This document shows positions 19,021 to 32,000 of a stretch of 64,000 nucleotides of DNA, piece by piece (positions within the stretch are counted from its first letter, which is position 1; every line of letters begins with the position of its first letter). The stretch lies in contig BDSL01000087.1 of NCBI GenBank assembly GCA_003116995.1, positions 330,001-394,000 of the forward strand, given 5' to 3'. Both the position numbers and the translations under genes were made by a program. Below the pieces are notes generated by a model that worked only from the letters and a program-made list of their open reading frames with translations, did not search any database and was not told where the DNA came from. The DNA is from Yamagishiella unicocca (Eukaryota > Chlorophyta > Chlorophyceae > Chlamydomonadales > Volvocaceae).

Positions 19021-22000
19021 CTAGTCCATATCCATGTCCCCGCTGGCCTCGCCGCCGCCCGCCGCCCCTCCCGCCCCTCCCTCCCGTCCCTCCCGATCGA
19101 TGTTGAGCGCCTCCAAGTCGTCCAACAGCTCCTCCAGCGGGATCTGCAAACGGTTCCCAGTTGGCGGTTATCAGTTGGGTCAACAAATGGGGCACGCGGG
19201 AGCCGTACAGTCCTCACATGTCCTTCCATTCCCCTCCCTCCCGCGGCGTCCCAGGGTATTCCCCCAGCAGTGGATTCGCGGATTCCCCTTTTAAATCCCC
19301 CAGCAGCATCTCCTCCAACCGGGTCTCCTCTCACACTCACACCCACCTCTGGCAGGTCTCCGTCGTCGTCGTCCTCGTCGTCGTCCATCAGCCCCGCCGG
19401 CGCCGCCGCCGCCGCCTGCTGCTGCTGCTGCTGCCGCGCCGCCGCCGCCACCGGGGCTGCCTGCAGCTGCGCCACCCTCTCCACGTCCTTGTAGATGTTG
19501 ATGCGGGCGCGCATGTCGGGGTCCTCCTCCAGCTCCTGCATGAACCGCTCCCGGTCCGCATCCTGCATGGAGGGTTGGGGGGTTGGGGGCACGAGGGGCA
19601 GGCGCTGGCGTTGGTAGAAGCTGAGGTTGTGGATCAGGGTGTGCGGTGGGGTTCATGGCGCAAGAAGGCAGAGGGCAGGGGGTGCAAGGAAAACTCGTGT
19701 ACGAAGGAAACAAGGGTCGGGGAAGGGGGAGGCCCCGCCGGCGCCGCTCACCAGTGCGGCCTCGTTGCGACCCCGCGGCCCCGCTGCTCCGTCGTCGACC
19801 TCCATTTCGAGAGTCTTGAGCTTCCAAGTGCGACCTGCCGCAGCGCCGCCCTTGGCCTGCCGCTTGCGCCGCTTCTCCTCGAAGCTCTTGCGCACCTGGG
19901 GAGGCACGGAGAGGGGCCGGGCCGGGGGAAGGGGGGAAGGGGGGGGGGTTAGGGTTAGGGTTTCGTTGTGCAGATGGGGACCTCGCAGCACCCACACGGT
20001 CCGGCTCCCCCTTCCTGTCTGCTTGCATGTTCAGTGCATCGACGCGCACCGACCGTGCCGTCACATAGTGTCCTGCCGCCCTGCACACCCGCTCAGACCG
20101 CGGAGGCCCCAATATGGGTCGTCGTACCCAGGTGCCCCCGACGCCCCGAGGGTGTCCGCACCCACCAGTATGACATCGGGCACCTGGCCGCCCTTGGTGA
20201 TGAACGCCTCGAAATCCAAGCCCACCAGCTGCGACCGGGCCATGTCGTACCCAAGGACCGTGTCACCTGGGGCCGGGGGGGGGCGGTTTGGTAATGGCAG
20301 GTATGGGTGATGAGGGGTCATTCTGTCAGCAAAGCAGGCGGACAGGCGGGAAGGCAGGCAGGCGGGGGACCCACCGGGGTGCAGGAGGTTGCCCAGGTGG
20401 GTGCGGGTGAAAAACACCGTGTCGTTGCGCCCGAAGTCGCTCACTCGTGCCACCTGCGCCTCCGCCAGGGCGAACCTGGGGGCCAGCGCAGGGTGTGGAT
20501 GAGGGGAGTGGAGTGGAGGGGAGTGGGGGCATCACGGCTCAAGAGGTGGGTTCTCGGGCGGGGCGGCACTCTTGAGGCCTACCCGTGGCGCATGCTGGAA
20601 TTGAAAACCCCGTCAGCAACAGCTAGGACGACCTCCGAACCCGGTCAGCCCTAGGACGACCTGACAACCACTGCACACCGCCAGAAGGCGCCCGGGATGC
20701 ACCGCAGTAAGGGCCGTGTCGGCGATGAAAGCCGCGCACTCTCCTTCGCACCCTCGCCGCCCCATCCCCGCCCCACCTGGTGTTGTTTTGTCCCCCCTGG
20801 AGCGGCTCCACATCGAGTACGATGTACGGCACCAGGGACCGTTGAGAAGATATCGCCGTGAAGGGAAAGCGGTAGTACACGGGGGCCTGTGCGCGTGGAG
20901 GGCAGGGTGGAAGTAACGAATGACGTCGGTAATATCACGGTTTTGTATGCGGCTGTACCGGATTTGGGAGGAGGGGGAAAGGCGCGGGACGAGGTAAAGC
21001 CGTGGAGCCGCCAGGATCAAAACACGCCCGCGACCGACCCGAGTGCCACCCGGGTGCCACCCTACATGCGCTGCCACGAAAACCCTACATGCGCTGCCTT
21101 AGGGCTTCGCACGCAGCGCACCGCGCCCTCCTGCCCTTCCCGCCGTCCTGCCCGAAGGGCCTTACGTCCATGGAGTGGCTCCTCAGCGAGTGCGGGTCCG
21201 TGATAGTGATCTGGTTGGTGACCCGGCTGACAAGCACCAGGGGGCCCAGGTTGCCACACGACTGCGCCATCTTGGGGGGCAGACACACCAGGTCGTCCTG
21301 CGGCGGGGCGGGTAGCGGTTGGGGGTTGGGATCTGGGAGGGGGCGGGTAGCAGTTGGGGGTTGGGATCTGGGAGGGGGCGGGTAGCAGTTGGGGGGCCGG
21401 GGAGCCGGCGGCTGAGCGAGGAAGTCAGGGCTAAAAGGGTGGGTGGTGGATAACGCTATGAGCTGGAACGCCAAGCCCGGGTTCAATGAGGTGGATGGCG
21501 GGAGAAGCTATGTGGTCATCCTGAGCGTACCGAACCGATAGTGGGGGTTAGGCAGCCGGGCGCTCATTAGGCGCACACACTCGCTCCGCTGCGACTGCAG
21601 GTCCCTGTCGGGCTGCCCGCCCGCCCTGCCTGCAGCGCTGCTGGCTGCGATCCCACTTCCCGACCACCCTCCCTGCAGCGCTGCTGGCTCCCATCCCACA
21701 GCCCGCCGGCCCTCCCTGCAGTGCTGCTGCTCCCTCACCTTGCACAGCGGCACGATCTCTACCGAAAACGTGAACTTGTAGTTGTACGAGTTGTTGTGGG
21801 TGTCGTGCGACACCAGCTGCTTGTCCGCGCGGAACCGGATGGGCACCACACTCTGCAGGAAGTCGATGAACTTGAGCGCGTGTCCTCGCTGCGAGTAGAA
21901 GAAGTCAATGCCCTCGTGGATGTCCTTGACCTGCGGGTGGGTGGCAGGAGAGCGAGGAGGGGGAGGAGGAGGAGGGCAAGGGGGGAGGCGGAGGAGGGCA

Positions 22001-24804
22001 TGGGAGGCCCATGGGCGTGAGGAGAAGTACGGGAAGCATAGGAGGAGGAGGAGGAGGAGGCCGAGGAGGAGGCCCAGGAAGGGGAGGAGGAGGTAAATGG
22101 CGATGGGAGGAGCGGCAGGAGGAGCGGCGGTGTGACCGACGATGAGGTGGTTGGCTGCTGGAGGTGCATGCGCCCTGGGCGCACAAGTCCGTGCCCTAGA
22201 GGCGTAGTGCTGGTCTACGCTAGGGTAGAATGGGATCAGTGCAGGACAGAATGCGACCAATGTTCGATCAGTGTTTGATGAGTGGTCGGTCCGTGTTCGA
22301 TCACAAGTCGACCACTATTCGATCAGTGTTCGGTCAGCGGCTGGTGCCGCGACGATCAGGTCGGGGAGCGGGGCGGCGGTGCCATCAGTTGAGTTAGGTG
22401 TCCACATGCCCATGATGCCAAAGGGTATTCGGCGGGCGGTCGGAAAGACTAATCGTTGTAAATCACTTGGCGCTGCCGCCGCTCTGCCCGTCGCAAACAA
22501 GTGCAAACCGTGCAAACCAGCCGCCGGAGTGCAATGATCTCCGTGGACATGACCGGGACAACCCCCTTCTCCCCTTCCCTGGAGCAACTAGGCGGACGGT
22601 GCCATCAGGTTAAGAATGTTTCCACATGCCCGTTGACGCCGATGGGTATCGGCAGGCGATCGGAAAGACTAATCGTTAAAAGCATCACCTGGCAGCCGCC
22701 GAGCACATTTGCGTCCCAACCACACCCGCACAGCCAGCTCTTGCTCTCCCCCCGTACCATCCTTGCCTGATCAAGCAACCCCCAATCTCCAACACACAGT
22801 ACCCCGCCCGCCCCACCCGAGTAAGTCGGTGCCCTGCCCCTCCCAAAGGTACGCCGCCCCGCCCCGCCCCGTCCGCCCGCCGTTGCCCTCGCGTCCTCTT
22901 TCACACCTCCCCTCCTCCACGCCTCCCCCCCTGGAGTCCTGCAGCCGCACCCCGTTGCCCTCGCGTCCTCTTTCACACCTCCCCTCCTCCACGCCTCCCC
23001 CCCTGGAGTCCTGCAGCCGCACCTTGACGCAGCTGGCGGCTGCATCGTGTTTTAGGATGAGCTGCTCCAGGAACAGGAACGTGCGCTTGTGGAACACATG
23101 TTGTCGGAGCTGGCATGCGGCGTGGCGGGACGAGGGACGACACGGTGGGAGGGCGGCAGGGCATTAGTCATCCGGTGGCGCCTGCTTCGTCACCGTCGGG
23201 TTGCGCACGGCAGGTGGACCAGGGGAGGCCCCCTCACCTGCACGCACGCATCCTAATACTAGTATTCGTCCACTCGGGGCCCCCTCATCCCCCCCTCGCC
23301 CGCCCCCGTCCACCCCCACCCGGCTCCCACCCCCCCTTCGCCGCCCCCACCTCCCCCCCACACACGCCGCCACACCTGCACGCACGCGACCCAGCTGTTG
23401 GGGTTTGCGTTCTGTCTGTTGCAGTCCGGACACATGTTGTTCTCCACCACGTAGTCCACCACGAAGGTCTGCTGCAAGATGGCGCCGTTGAACACCTCGG
23501 CCTGAGAGGGGAACCAGCGGCGGCGGACGGCGGCGGAGCGGTGGTGGTGGTTTTAGGGTTTTAAAAGAGACAATGCGAATCCACGGCCGACAAACCGAGG
23601 GCGGTGAAGATGGCGGTCCAGCGGAGGGGCGCGCTGTGCTGGGGAAGAGAGGCTGGACTTGAGAGCAGCAGAAGGAGCAGGAAGGCCCCACCAGCTGGCG
23701 TCAAGACAGGGGTGCGGGGCGGGGTCGTGCCAGGTGTCCCTCTCACCCTACATCAGGCGCCCCGAAAATATGGCTCCAGCAGCGCCGCGTGGTATGGTTC
23801 TGCGACTTACCGCTGCCCTGCCCTGTCCTGCCCTTCCTTCCCACTGGTTTCCTCTCCACCCCTCCCCTCCCTGGCGCACCTGGATAGTCAACTTGATCTT
23901 GAGCCGCTTGCTGTGCGGCTCCGTCCAGATGAAGCCCGCGTCCACCAGCTTTACCTGGGGGACGAGGAGGAAGAGGGAGGGAGGAGAGGGGAGGGAGGAG
24001 AGGGCAGGGAGACATTGGGATGAGGCGATACACGGACGCCAGGTGCGCCAGGCAGCCAGCAGGGGCCGAGGGCCCTCGCCGCCCCGCCCCTCGCTCTTCG
24101 CCGCCTCACCTTCTGCAGGCCCTTGATCTTCTTGATGCAAAACGTCAGCAGCTCCTTGCTCTCCAGCTCCGCTGACACCCAGTGCTTGGGCGGCTGCAGG
24201 TATCTACCGCACTCCTTGCACCACAGGATGGTAACCTGCGTGAGGGGGGGGTGTATGCGTGCGAGGGGGGGGGAGGAAGACCCGTGGATGCCAGAAAAGG
24301 GGGGAGAGGGGGGAGGGAGGGCGAGGGAGGGAGGGAGAGAGGCGGCCACACAGGGTCAATAGGCAGGTGCCGGTGAGGCAAGGCATGTGGGGCGGCTGGC
24401 TCTGAGGGAGGTGCGTCCGACGATACGGGTGCCGGCGCACCAGCAGCAGCGGCAGAGCAGGCAGGAAGGACGGCGGGTAACCATCGCGGAAGGGCTCACT
24501 CCAGGGAGGCTACTGGGTGCACTTATGCGGCTTAAGTGAAATGCAACGCGCCTTGCGGTCAAAGCGTGGCTCCCAGCAGCACCTCCCGGCCCGGCTGCAG
24601 CTGCCCCCACGCCTCGTCTTGTCGTCCGGGCCCCTGGCTATGCCTTACCCCGGGTCCTCCTCAAAAAGGTAATGCACTGTGCATGCTGGGGGGCGACATA
24701 CCTGCTTTTGTATCCCTTCGGTAATATCCACTTGGGACCGAATGCAATTGACGCACATGTTGGAGGGATTAGATTGAATGTTGGTCCCACAGAGACAACA
24801 TAGC
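19021..24804 (-). CDS. NMD3: 60S ribosomal export protein NMD3
   Basis: Adaptor that binds the joining face of the nascent 60S subunit and recruits the exportin CRM1 for nuclear export. Exons: 24702-24804, 24110-24235, 23880-23954, 23376-23501, 23023-23109, 21739-21930, 21166-21297, 20777-20886, 20375-20475, 20166-20266, 19752-19895, 19347-19562, 19021-19143; all junctions agree and give 544 residues, near the family norm of about 500-520. The N-terminal zinc-binding cysteines are present (LCCLCG, NMCVNC, WCKECGRY, NMCPDC), as are the family core motifs VDITEGIQKQ, GFIWTEPHSKRL, HDTHNNSYNYKFTFSVEIVP and VLVSRVTN. The C-terminus has ERFMQELEEDPDMRARINIY, an Ala/Gln-rich insert, an Asp run and an acidic end (DMDMD) expected to carry export signals. 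The first listed exon opens at an acceptor with no in-frame ATG, so a short start exon to its right (probably 24.8-25.0 kb) is unresolved. Confidence 0.96.
21308..21393. repeat. 35-bp tandem repeat in NMD3 intron
   Basis: About 2.4 copies of a G-rich 35-bp unit beginning CGGGTAGCRGTTGGGGG, in the intron between the exons at 21739 and 21297. The same intron has imperfect 44-bp units containing CCCTGCAGCGCTGCTGGC at about 21630-21735. Confidence 0.8.
22377..22700. repeat. Diverged ~104-bp direct repeat in NMD3 intron
   Basis: Copy 1 (22377-22480) and copy 2 (22596-22700) share CGGTGCCATCAG, TCCACATGCC, GGGTATYCGGC and CGGAAAGACTAATCGTT in the same order and spacing, with substitutions between. 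The 115 bp between them are unrelated. Upstream, 22255-22340 repeats GTTCGATCA-like words several times. Confidence 0.75.
22881..23024. repeat. 72-bp tandem duplication over an NMD3 splice donor
   Basis: Two almost identical 72-bp copies (22881-22952 and 22953-23024). On the - strand both contain GTGCGGCTGCAGGACTCC; in the copy abutting the exon this is the donor after the LILKH-encoding exon (23023-23109). The unit is 24 codons long and is open in the exon frame. Confidence 0.88.
23573..23690. repeat. Dispersed intronic repeat, family B
   Basis: Core GCGAATCCACGGCCGACAAA followed by CCGAGGGCGGTGAAGATGG and CGGTCCAGCGG, in the NMD3 intron between the exons at 23880 and 23501. Similar copies at 46130-46230 and, reversed, 45018-45080 (ABCD introns), 58440-58500 (SET intron) and 43805-43845 (3' of ABCD); a partial one at 19267-19295. 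Confidence 0.8.
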
Positions 24805-24929
24805 CTGCATGTTCATTATAGTTGGCCGTCAGCGACCGAGACAGCTGCCGACGCACGTCGATGGCGCCCAACTGGTTCCGCGAAGCCCCGGAGAGACCGG
24901 AGTCGCCGAGCGGACTCAAATACCATGAT

Positions 24930-27900
24930 ATCCACTAAGCGTTGGTCGTAAAACGCATTTCTGTGACAGCACATCGTTGTGTGCGGCGCCGCCGCTACCT
25001 TGTCCCGGCGGCGAGGGCCAACGCGAGCCCAGCCCTAGTCTCCGAGAAAGGAAGTTGGGCGCAATCAAATCACTCATCCGTACGCCGGTATCCTACTTAC
25101 ACATAGCCCTGCGTCGACTGCGGCTGAAACGTAGCCTGGCCGCCGTATGATGTCGATGTGTCCATGGCTCCTCAAATCCACCCGACCAAGCGGGCTGACA
25201 ACCAAAGTGATGTTCCAATGATTATTCCTTTACACAAGTGTTGTGTGATTAGGTTGAACGACCGGAGGTCGCAGTTGTCTATCAACACTTCGGAGGCAAA
25301 TACGTACAACCAACAGTGCTTAGACTACAAAGCACCACGACTTCAGTGAGAAATTTTGCCTATACAATTGTCGGCCCGAGGTTGGGGTTAGTTCGTATAA
25401 GGCCCACACGGGTACCCCAGACCCCACGATGAAGGCAATTGAATTACATCACGTCGTCTAGAAACCTCAGCCGCAATTGTATCCGCTTGTCAAACAAGCG
25501 TATGAAAGCTACAGGGCCTGACGCCTAGGAACCACTTCTATCTGGGACCCGAGGGTCGCGATGAAACCGGCAGGCTCGTTTCCCATTTCAAGCGCGATGG
25601 TGTCAACTTTCCCAGGCTTTCGCATGACGGATGGCGGACAGGAAAGGGCCATTACATACAGCCGGAGGCGGAGCGTCTTGTGAGGTCTAGCGAGATCCCG
25701 GCGATGAATGCAAGCGCGCACGACACACTTTGGCTCGGCCAGTTCCATCATGCGCCAGCCTTCGCACAGCAATGCACCCACAATGATCCCAAGGCTAAAC
25801 AGCCCAGAACGACAGGAAGTAGGATGAACACCAAGCGACAGGCTGCTGCTTTCCTACTACAGCATCAGGTATCAAGCAATAAGCTTGTTGCTTATCACTT
25901 AAGCGAGCGCGGCACCCGACGCAGAGCGTGTAGGCCGATGAATGCGCGTCCATTGCAAGCAGCAGGATCGGCAATGCACGCAGGCGGCAAGAGATACGAG
26001 CCCATGCGTGCTGGTGCTTGGACCTGGATGCGGCAGCTAGCCTCAACCACTGGGTGCGGCCATGCCACACGCGTATGGCGGTGGACTTCCGGAGGAGCCA
26101 CCGACAAAACCGCTCGCATCGTCCGACGCTCGGACAAAACCGCTCCTGTCAAAATCCGGGCATAGATAAGCAACACGCAACAACAAACATATGCCGCGCT
26201 AGCGGCCCGAGACTGGCCTCACCCCTCCTATGCATGAGTTTCCATTTCAGTTTAATAAACCACGCAGCAACCACCACGACAAGGCACACGCGAGTGTAAT
26301 ACACGGCATAGGAAAAGGCTAGACGGCAATCGAGATCCACACCTTCAAGCAACCCTCTGCGCCCAGGCGCTCCGATACATGGCAACGAACGCCTTCCAAC
26401 TAGCCCACCTGCCTTCAGTTGCGATCCATTCTACTAAGAGAGTACCGCACCTAAAGCCAGCTGCTGACCTACGAACAGTATACGCCCTGATTCACATAGG
26501 ACTACCGCAAAGACGTCGAGCGTCGCGGCTGGAGACGGGCAATCCTTGTTCAAGGACTGCAACCTGCACATCCGTCGCCAGCTCGTCCCCGTTAAGGAGA
26601 AATTACCCAATCGGGAGAATTGTGTGCTCGCTCGTTGGTCACCATTGATTGGCGGCATAAAGAGCGATTGAAACGAGAGTTGACCAAGCAACATCCTAAC
26701 CGCCTAAGCAGCACCGCGAGCGCATCTCTTGGGCGCAAGAAGCGCCCCGCTCCGGCACGAAGCAACATAATTCGCATACACGCACCCTTAAGAGGGGCGT
26801 GGGCGCGCAACCTTTGCTCAGCGCGGTTCGGTATGTTCGTCCTTATACAGTAATCCACCAACACCCCACCGACAACCACCAAGAGATGGCGCGCAGGCCG
26901 CCAGCAGGCGGACTCACAAGATATCGATCAACCAACATCCATCCGTGACAGACTGATGAACGCATACAATAGTAGACAGCGACGCACACAGCAGTCGCCA
27001 TGCTGAACAGGCCGACGGAAGGCGTGAATGCCGTGCTTTCTCGGCCATTCAGCCATAAACGAGGCCGAGGCTCATCTCCATAGGCCTCCAGCTCGGAGGA
27101 GCACCAATCTGCCTGTGGAAGCACCCTCTGTGACACGTACTACGGATGAGCACTACTGTACCCACCGCTGCAGAGCAGCGGAGAGAACCGCGCCCCAGCG
27201 GACGCAAAAACCGCCAACACGTGCAGCATCGGCGTCTTGACGTCCGCGACAAGTCTCGCACCTTCAGGCGAGCCGCGGCCTTCGGCATATCGCGCAGCCG
27301 CTAATTTATCACCGCTGGTCCACCAGCTAGCTAGAAGCTAGAGCCCCTCGCAACAACTAACGTCGCTCGGTGTCTGCACCCGTGCTATAGAGGGCGCCCG
27401 AGACACATACGACGGCCAGGCAGCATCGCACGGACACCGACGAACGGGCGGCGCGCAGCAGCGCATCGTCGCTGGGCCCCGCGCGCCCCTCCTCGGCGCA
27501 TATCCAGCAATCAGCAGACACGCCCAAGGGGGCGTGCACGCTCCTCGCCTCTTGCGCCGCAAGCAACAGCCTCCCCATGAAAAGTCAACGAGGGGCGCGC
27601 TGGCTGAGCCATCTCTCCATAACCCTCGGTTCTGTGCGCTCAACGACAGCATCTATCTGCCCACGCGAACAACCCTCCCCTCGCATTTGGCTCAGTACAC
27701 TGCGTCTTTAAGAAAAGCGTAGCTTTGGCACTCCCACGCGGCGTGCCCCCGTACAAGACAGCCATTCTGCTGGCGGCGCATAAAAAAGTATTATCTTGCA
27801 TTGGGCAAAACGTAAATCCGCCCCAATACATCCGGCAAACAGCGCCTACGCCCGTCGCCCCGGGCTACATCGCGGGCTCCAGTTCAAGGACAGCAGTTCG

Positions 27901-29070
27901 ACAACGACCGAAGTAGTGCGAGGAAGATAACAGTGCCCTTAAATAGACATCATCAAGCGTGCTAAGCATCTATCCCCGCGTCGCTCATTGCAACTGATCG
28001 CCGCAAAGGAATGGATGCGCTGGCGTTGGTGCGAGGCGCAACACAGCCGGACACGACAACCCCCTTCCTTTCTGAGTATCGCATGTATGACCATTGCCGC
28101 ACAATCTCCGTACCATGCCCAATACAGCGCGCACCGTACATTCCCTGTAACGCTGCAGTTACGCCGGACGCCTCCTCACGACGCTCGCAAGCGCGGCAGG
28201 TCTGCGCCAGCAGCAACCGACGAAGCGCGCACTCATACGTTAGCATTGGCGACTGCAAGGCTACATACACATACACATGCATCGCTTGCCCACCTGGCAC
28301 AGAGTCCTACGTGGCTGCCGTACGCTGCGCCATACGCCCATTTCTGTTCCTAGGCTCCATCAGCAGCTGTTTGGGTTTCGTGTCCGGACGTATAAACACC
28401 GCAACGCCGCTCGCGAAGCACGCAGCAATTGGTTGAAAGGAAAAAACTATTCGAGCTGACACGTCATGATCGCCCCGCGCGCTCGCTCGCATGCCACCCC
28501 ACACATGCTGTGCAGTATACTCGCAGCGCAAGCGCACGCGAGCAGCGCCTGGACGGACATGACCCAACAGCGGGCCTGTATGGCCGCACGCATGGGCCCA
28601 ACCAAGAATGACGACGGCGATGACGACGACGACGACGACGGTGGCGCCAAGGACCCACATCCCCGCAGGCAGACGCACGAACGGCGAGAGGTCGTCGAGC
28701 AAGTATAGCGCGCCATGACGCCCACAACGGTGGCCAATCGACATGCTGGGATATGGAGCACGAGGAGCCGGTTGGAATGCCCCAAACCTGGAACGTACGA
28801 CAAACGGCCCGGTTGCTCGGACGGCCACCCATGTATGTGCACACGGATGCATGGCCGAAGCAAGGCCACCCGCCGGCAAGTAGGCACCGCAGTGCTTGGC
28901 TCGCAACTTATACCACGGCATCAGCCATCACCAGCTTGCAGCGGCCGACGTCATCCAGTCCAGCTTCTTTCGCGCCACGCTCGCCCACTACCAGCCAGTC
29001 AACCAAGGCAGCAGCAGGCGGCGGGCTGCGAGCAGGCAGGCGGAGGGCCAGAAGGCCGCAATCCACATTA
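24930..29070. other. Intergenic region upstream of NMD3, no gene seen
   Basis: Should hold the NMD3 5' end on its left and the KH-gene 3' UTR on its right. All frames are short and lack family motifs or algal-style splice-linked exons. The longest + frame (25680-26165) has Arg/Cys/Trp-rich random-like composition. A GAC-repeat patch lies at 28614-28640. No mobile element or RNA gene was recognised. Confidence 0.45.
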
Positions 29071-32000
29071 TTAACCGTCCACGGTGTAGGTGTAGAGCGA
29101 TCCTTCGGCGTCCATTACGAGAGCACCAGATGACAGGAGTCCTGCTGCAGAACCGCCCCCCCCTGGGCCGCCACCCGTGTGGTGGTGGTGACCGGTCCCG
29201 CCAGCGGATGTGCCGTACGATACGCCTCCCATTTGCTGCGAGGACATCATGTCCTGTCCGTGGGATCCTAGCCCGTGCTGACCGGCGCCAGCTGAGCCCC
29301 GGTGCATGCCGCCAACCGCCTGGAAGAGGCGGCTGCCCGTGCCGCCGCCGGCGAGCAGTGACGACCCGTCCGAGTACAGCATCATGTCAGCAGGGCCTCC
29401 CGATGCTCCGGCGCCCGCGGCTGAAGTTAAGTGACCGCCTGGTGCATGAAGAGAGGACACACGAGGAGCGGGATTGGGCCGGAATGATGAAAGAAGCCGT
29501 AATAATCGAGTGAGCAGCGAAAGTACAAGCAATCACGCACGACCAGCGCGCGGGGGGCACGATTACGGTTGGCGATGTCCAGTGCTGACGAGGCATACGA
29601 TCACATTCCTTCCTGTGCACGTAGCGCTGGACGGAGCAAGCAAACCACTAGATAGGGCAGTGATCGACGAAGGCAACTGTCGCGCGAAACTGGTTAGTAT
29701 GACACAAAAACGTGCTAGAAACCTTGGCAGCCATACCCGCTAGATGGCTGGGGGGAAGGGGCTAATAATGCTACGACATACGTTCCTTTCAACCTCCGCC
29801 GGTTCTTATTATTACTAAGTGCCCATAGCATTACGCACCTGCCGATGCTGCGTTGTAGTCGATGTGCGACAAATAGACGGGACCGCCAAACGAGGGGCCG
29901 CCAATGACGTTATACACTGCAAAAGAAGAGAGGCAACACCGGGATTTATGCGCGCAAAAAACACGTACGATGGAACGTGCAGCATCCGGCGCGGGCTCAA
30001 CGGAAATAAACATGATTTTTTCCGCAGTTCGGTTTTGTTGGCATAAAGCCATCACGATCGAAGGTAGGTCATCCCATGAAGCACCTGGTAGGCAGGGACG
30101 CTCGCCGTCTACGTACGGCAGCAGCAGCCCGTATGTACGACCTACCGTATGACACACACAGATAGCCTGCGTGCGTCAATGATCTCATGATCTGCCTATT
30201 GCAGCTTCTATTTGCGGCTTCATGGATAAAGCAATGGACGTCAACGCGAACACTGGCGATTTCGCATCAGCACGATGGCGAAGAGTCCGGACTGCTCGAA
30301 GAGAGGATCCACAGCTAACAACTCTATAACGATTAGCATAGCCGTCCATATATGATGCGTCCATGTTTGTTGGGAAACAGCGGCTTTTAAGTCGTGCAAC
30401 AACCAGGTCAATTTCCAGGGTCGCCTGAGTCGCCAGACATTGACATTGGTGCAAAAATATTGCATTGTATGGGCTTCGTCGATAATTGATCCTCGGCCGA
30501 CTGTAACTGGGGGGTTACCGAGCACGGCAGGGTTACCGGGCGAGCTGAGGAAGGGATTACCCTGGGTCAGCCAGGGTAACACTGGGCCGGACTGCCATAG
30601 GGTCGTTATCGTATTCAGCGTCTACCATTACCTATATATCGTTCATCTATCTATCCAAAACAAGTGATAGAAGCTGCCTGCCGCCAAAATACTGGCTCCA
30701 CCCGGTAGATAGCTAGTATGCGAAGCTGATGACAACCTAGTCCATTCCTGGACAAGCCGGTTCGTACATAAAACCCCACGCCCAATCCGGCTCACTCGGG
30801 TTGTGCATCGCAGTGCCGGTCACTGGAATGGGCTGAACTCCCTGAATGGCAACAGAATAAAGGTGCAGCACGGCAGGGTCAGGCATACATGTCGTGCGCA
30901 TTATGGGGAGGGCGGGGAGCGACGGGTAGCGAGCTGGGCAGTCGGAGGCAATGAAGGTATATATGGCATATTGTCCTACATATTCGCTTTATTTGACGTT
31001 TCAAACGTAAGCGATGCTTCTTTTTACGAGCACCATAAAGAGCTTTAGGTGCAGTATATATTATTACTAGATCATTACAGGCGGCAACGGATGTACATAC
31101 ATATATACATCATGATAGCGCAAGTCCTTGCTTGTGCGGTTGCATACTTCTTGACACCGACGCTCGCCCCTAGCTAGCCTCCACCATGCTTACCAACACG
31201 AATTGGTGGTGAGGAGCTCCCGCCAGGGGCCCGGCACCCAGCAGCTGCGGGTAGGCGGCCCCAGGCGCTCCCGGCGCCCCGGCTCGCGGGGGAACCATAT
31301 TCCCCCCGGGGTGCAGCATGCCAACGGGAGACTCGCCACCGTACAGCTGCAAGGGAGGGAGGAAGGTCGCTCGGGTGTGGCTGAAGAAACACAAGCAAGT
31401 CGTGTACGGCGAGCGTGTTTTACTAACACTGCTGCCAGATCGCCCTTTGTGTATGTACGAATGCGTGTTCTGATAAGGAACAAAGCTAGCGGCAACAATA
31501 TTTATGCTAGTGTTAACTGCACACATACGGGTTCGGTGTGCGTGTATAAGTCGTACAGCGAGGCGTGTGATGAGGGGACGGGTAGGCACCATCCCTCGTC
31601 GTCGCTCGCTTATCTGAACCCTACGTAATGGGTTGACAGTCGCTTGCTATCTATATGCTTTGATCTGCTTTAGCTGCTGCTGATCGTCACGCACTCTTCG
31701 ACTGCTGCAGGCGCCCAATAACTTGCAAGTAAGTCGTAGGAGCTAGTGCTTCACGTCTACGTACGTACATCTAAACTGTTCAGATTTGTTTAGCACAAAA
31801 AGATTTCGGACGCACCCCAACGCTCGTTAGGCGCGCGACCCGCTAACCGCCCGGGGCTGAGCGCACCTGAGAAGGTGGTATGAGACCATAACCTGCGTGC
31901 AAACCAATGAAATTTGGATCAGCTCATCTGGATTGCCGCCACGGCGGCGTGTTCTAGACCTTAGCCCATGCTGGACTTCTGCATACGGAAATTCTGTCGC

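Noticed and set aside
19940..19966. GGTTAGGGTTAGGGTTT telomere-like patch
   Set aside because: Fewer than three units inside an NMD3 intron; too short to claim an interstitial telomere.
25680..26165. 161-codon open frame on +
   Set aside because: Amino-acid make-up is random-like, no start context, splice sites or family motif; judged chance.
31170..31193. Stop codon reached by reading through the KH exon into VSMVEAS
   Set aside because: A strong GTAAGC donor precedes it, and well-formed downstream exons continue the Gly-rich protein; kept only as a possible alternative end.
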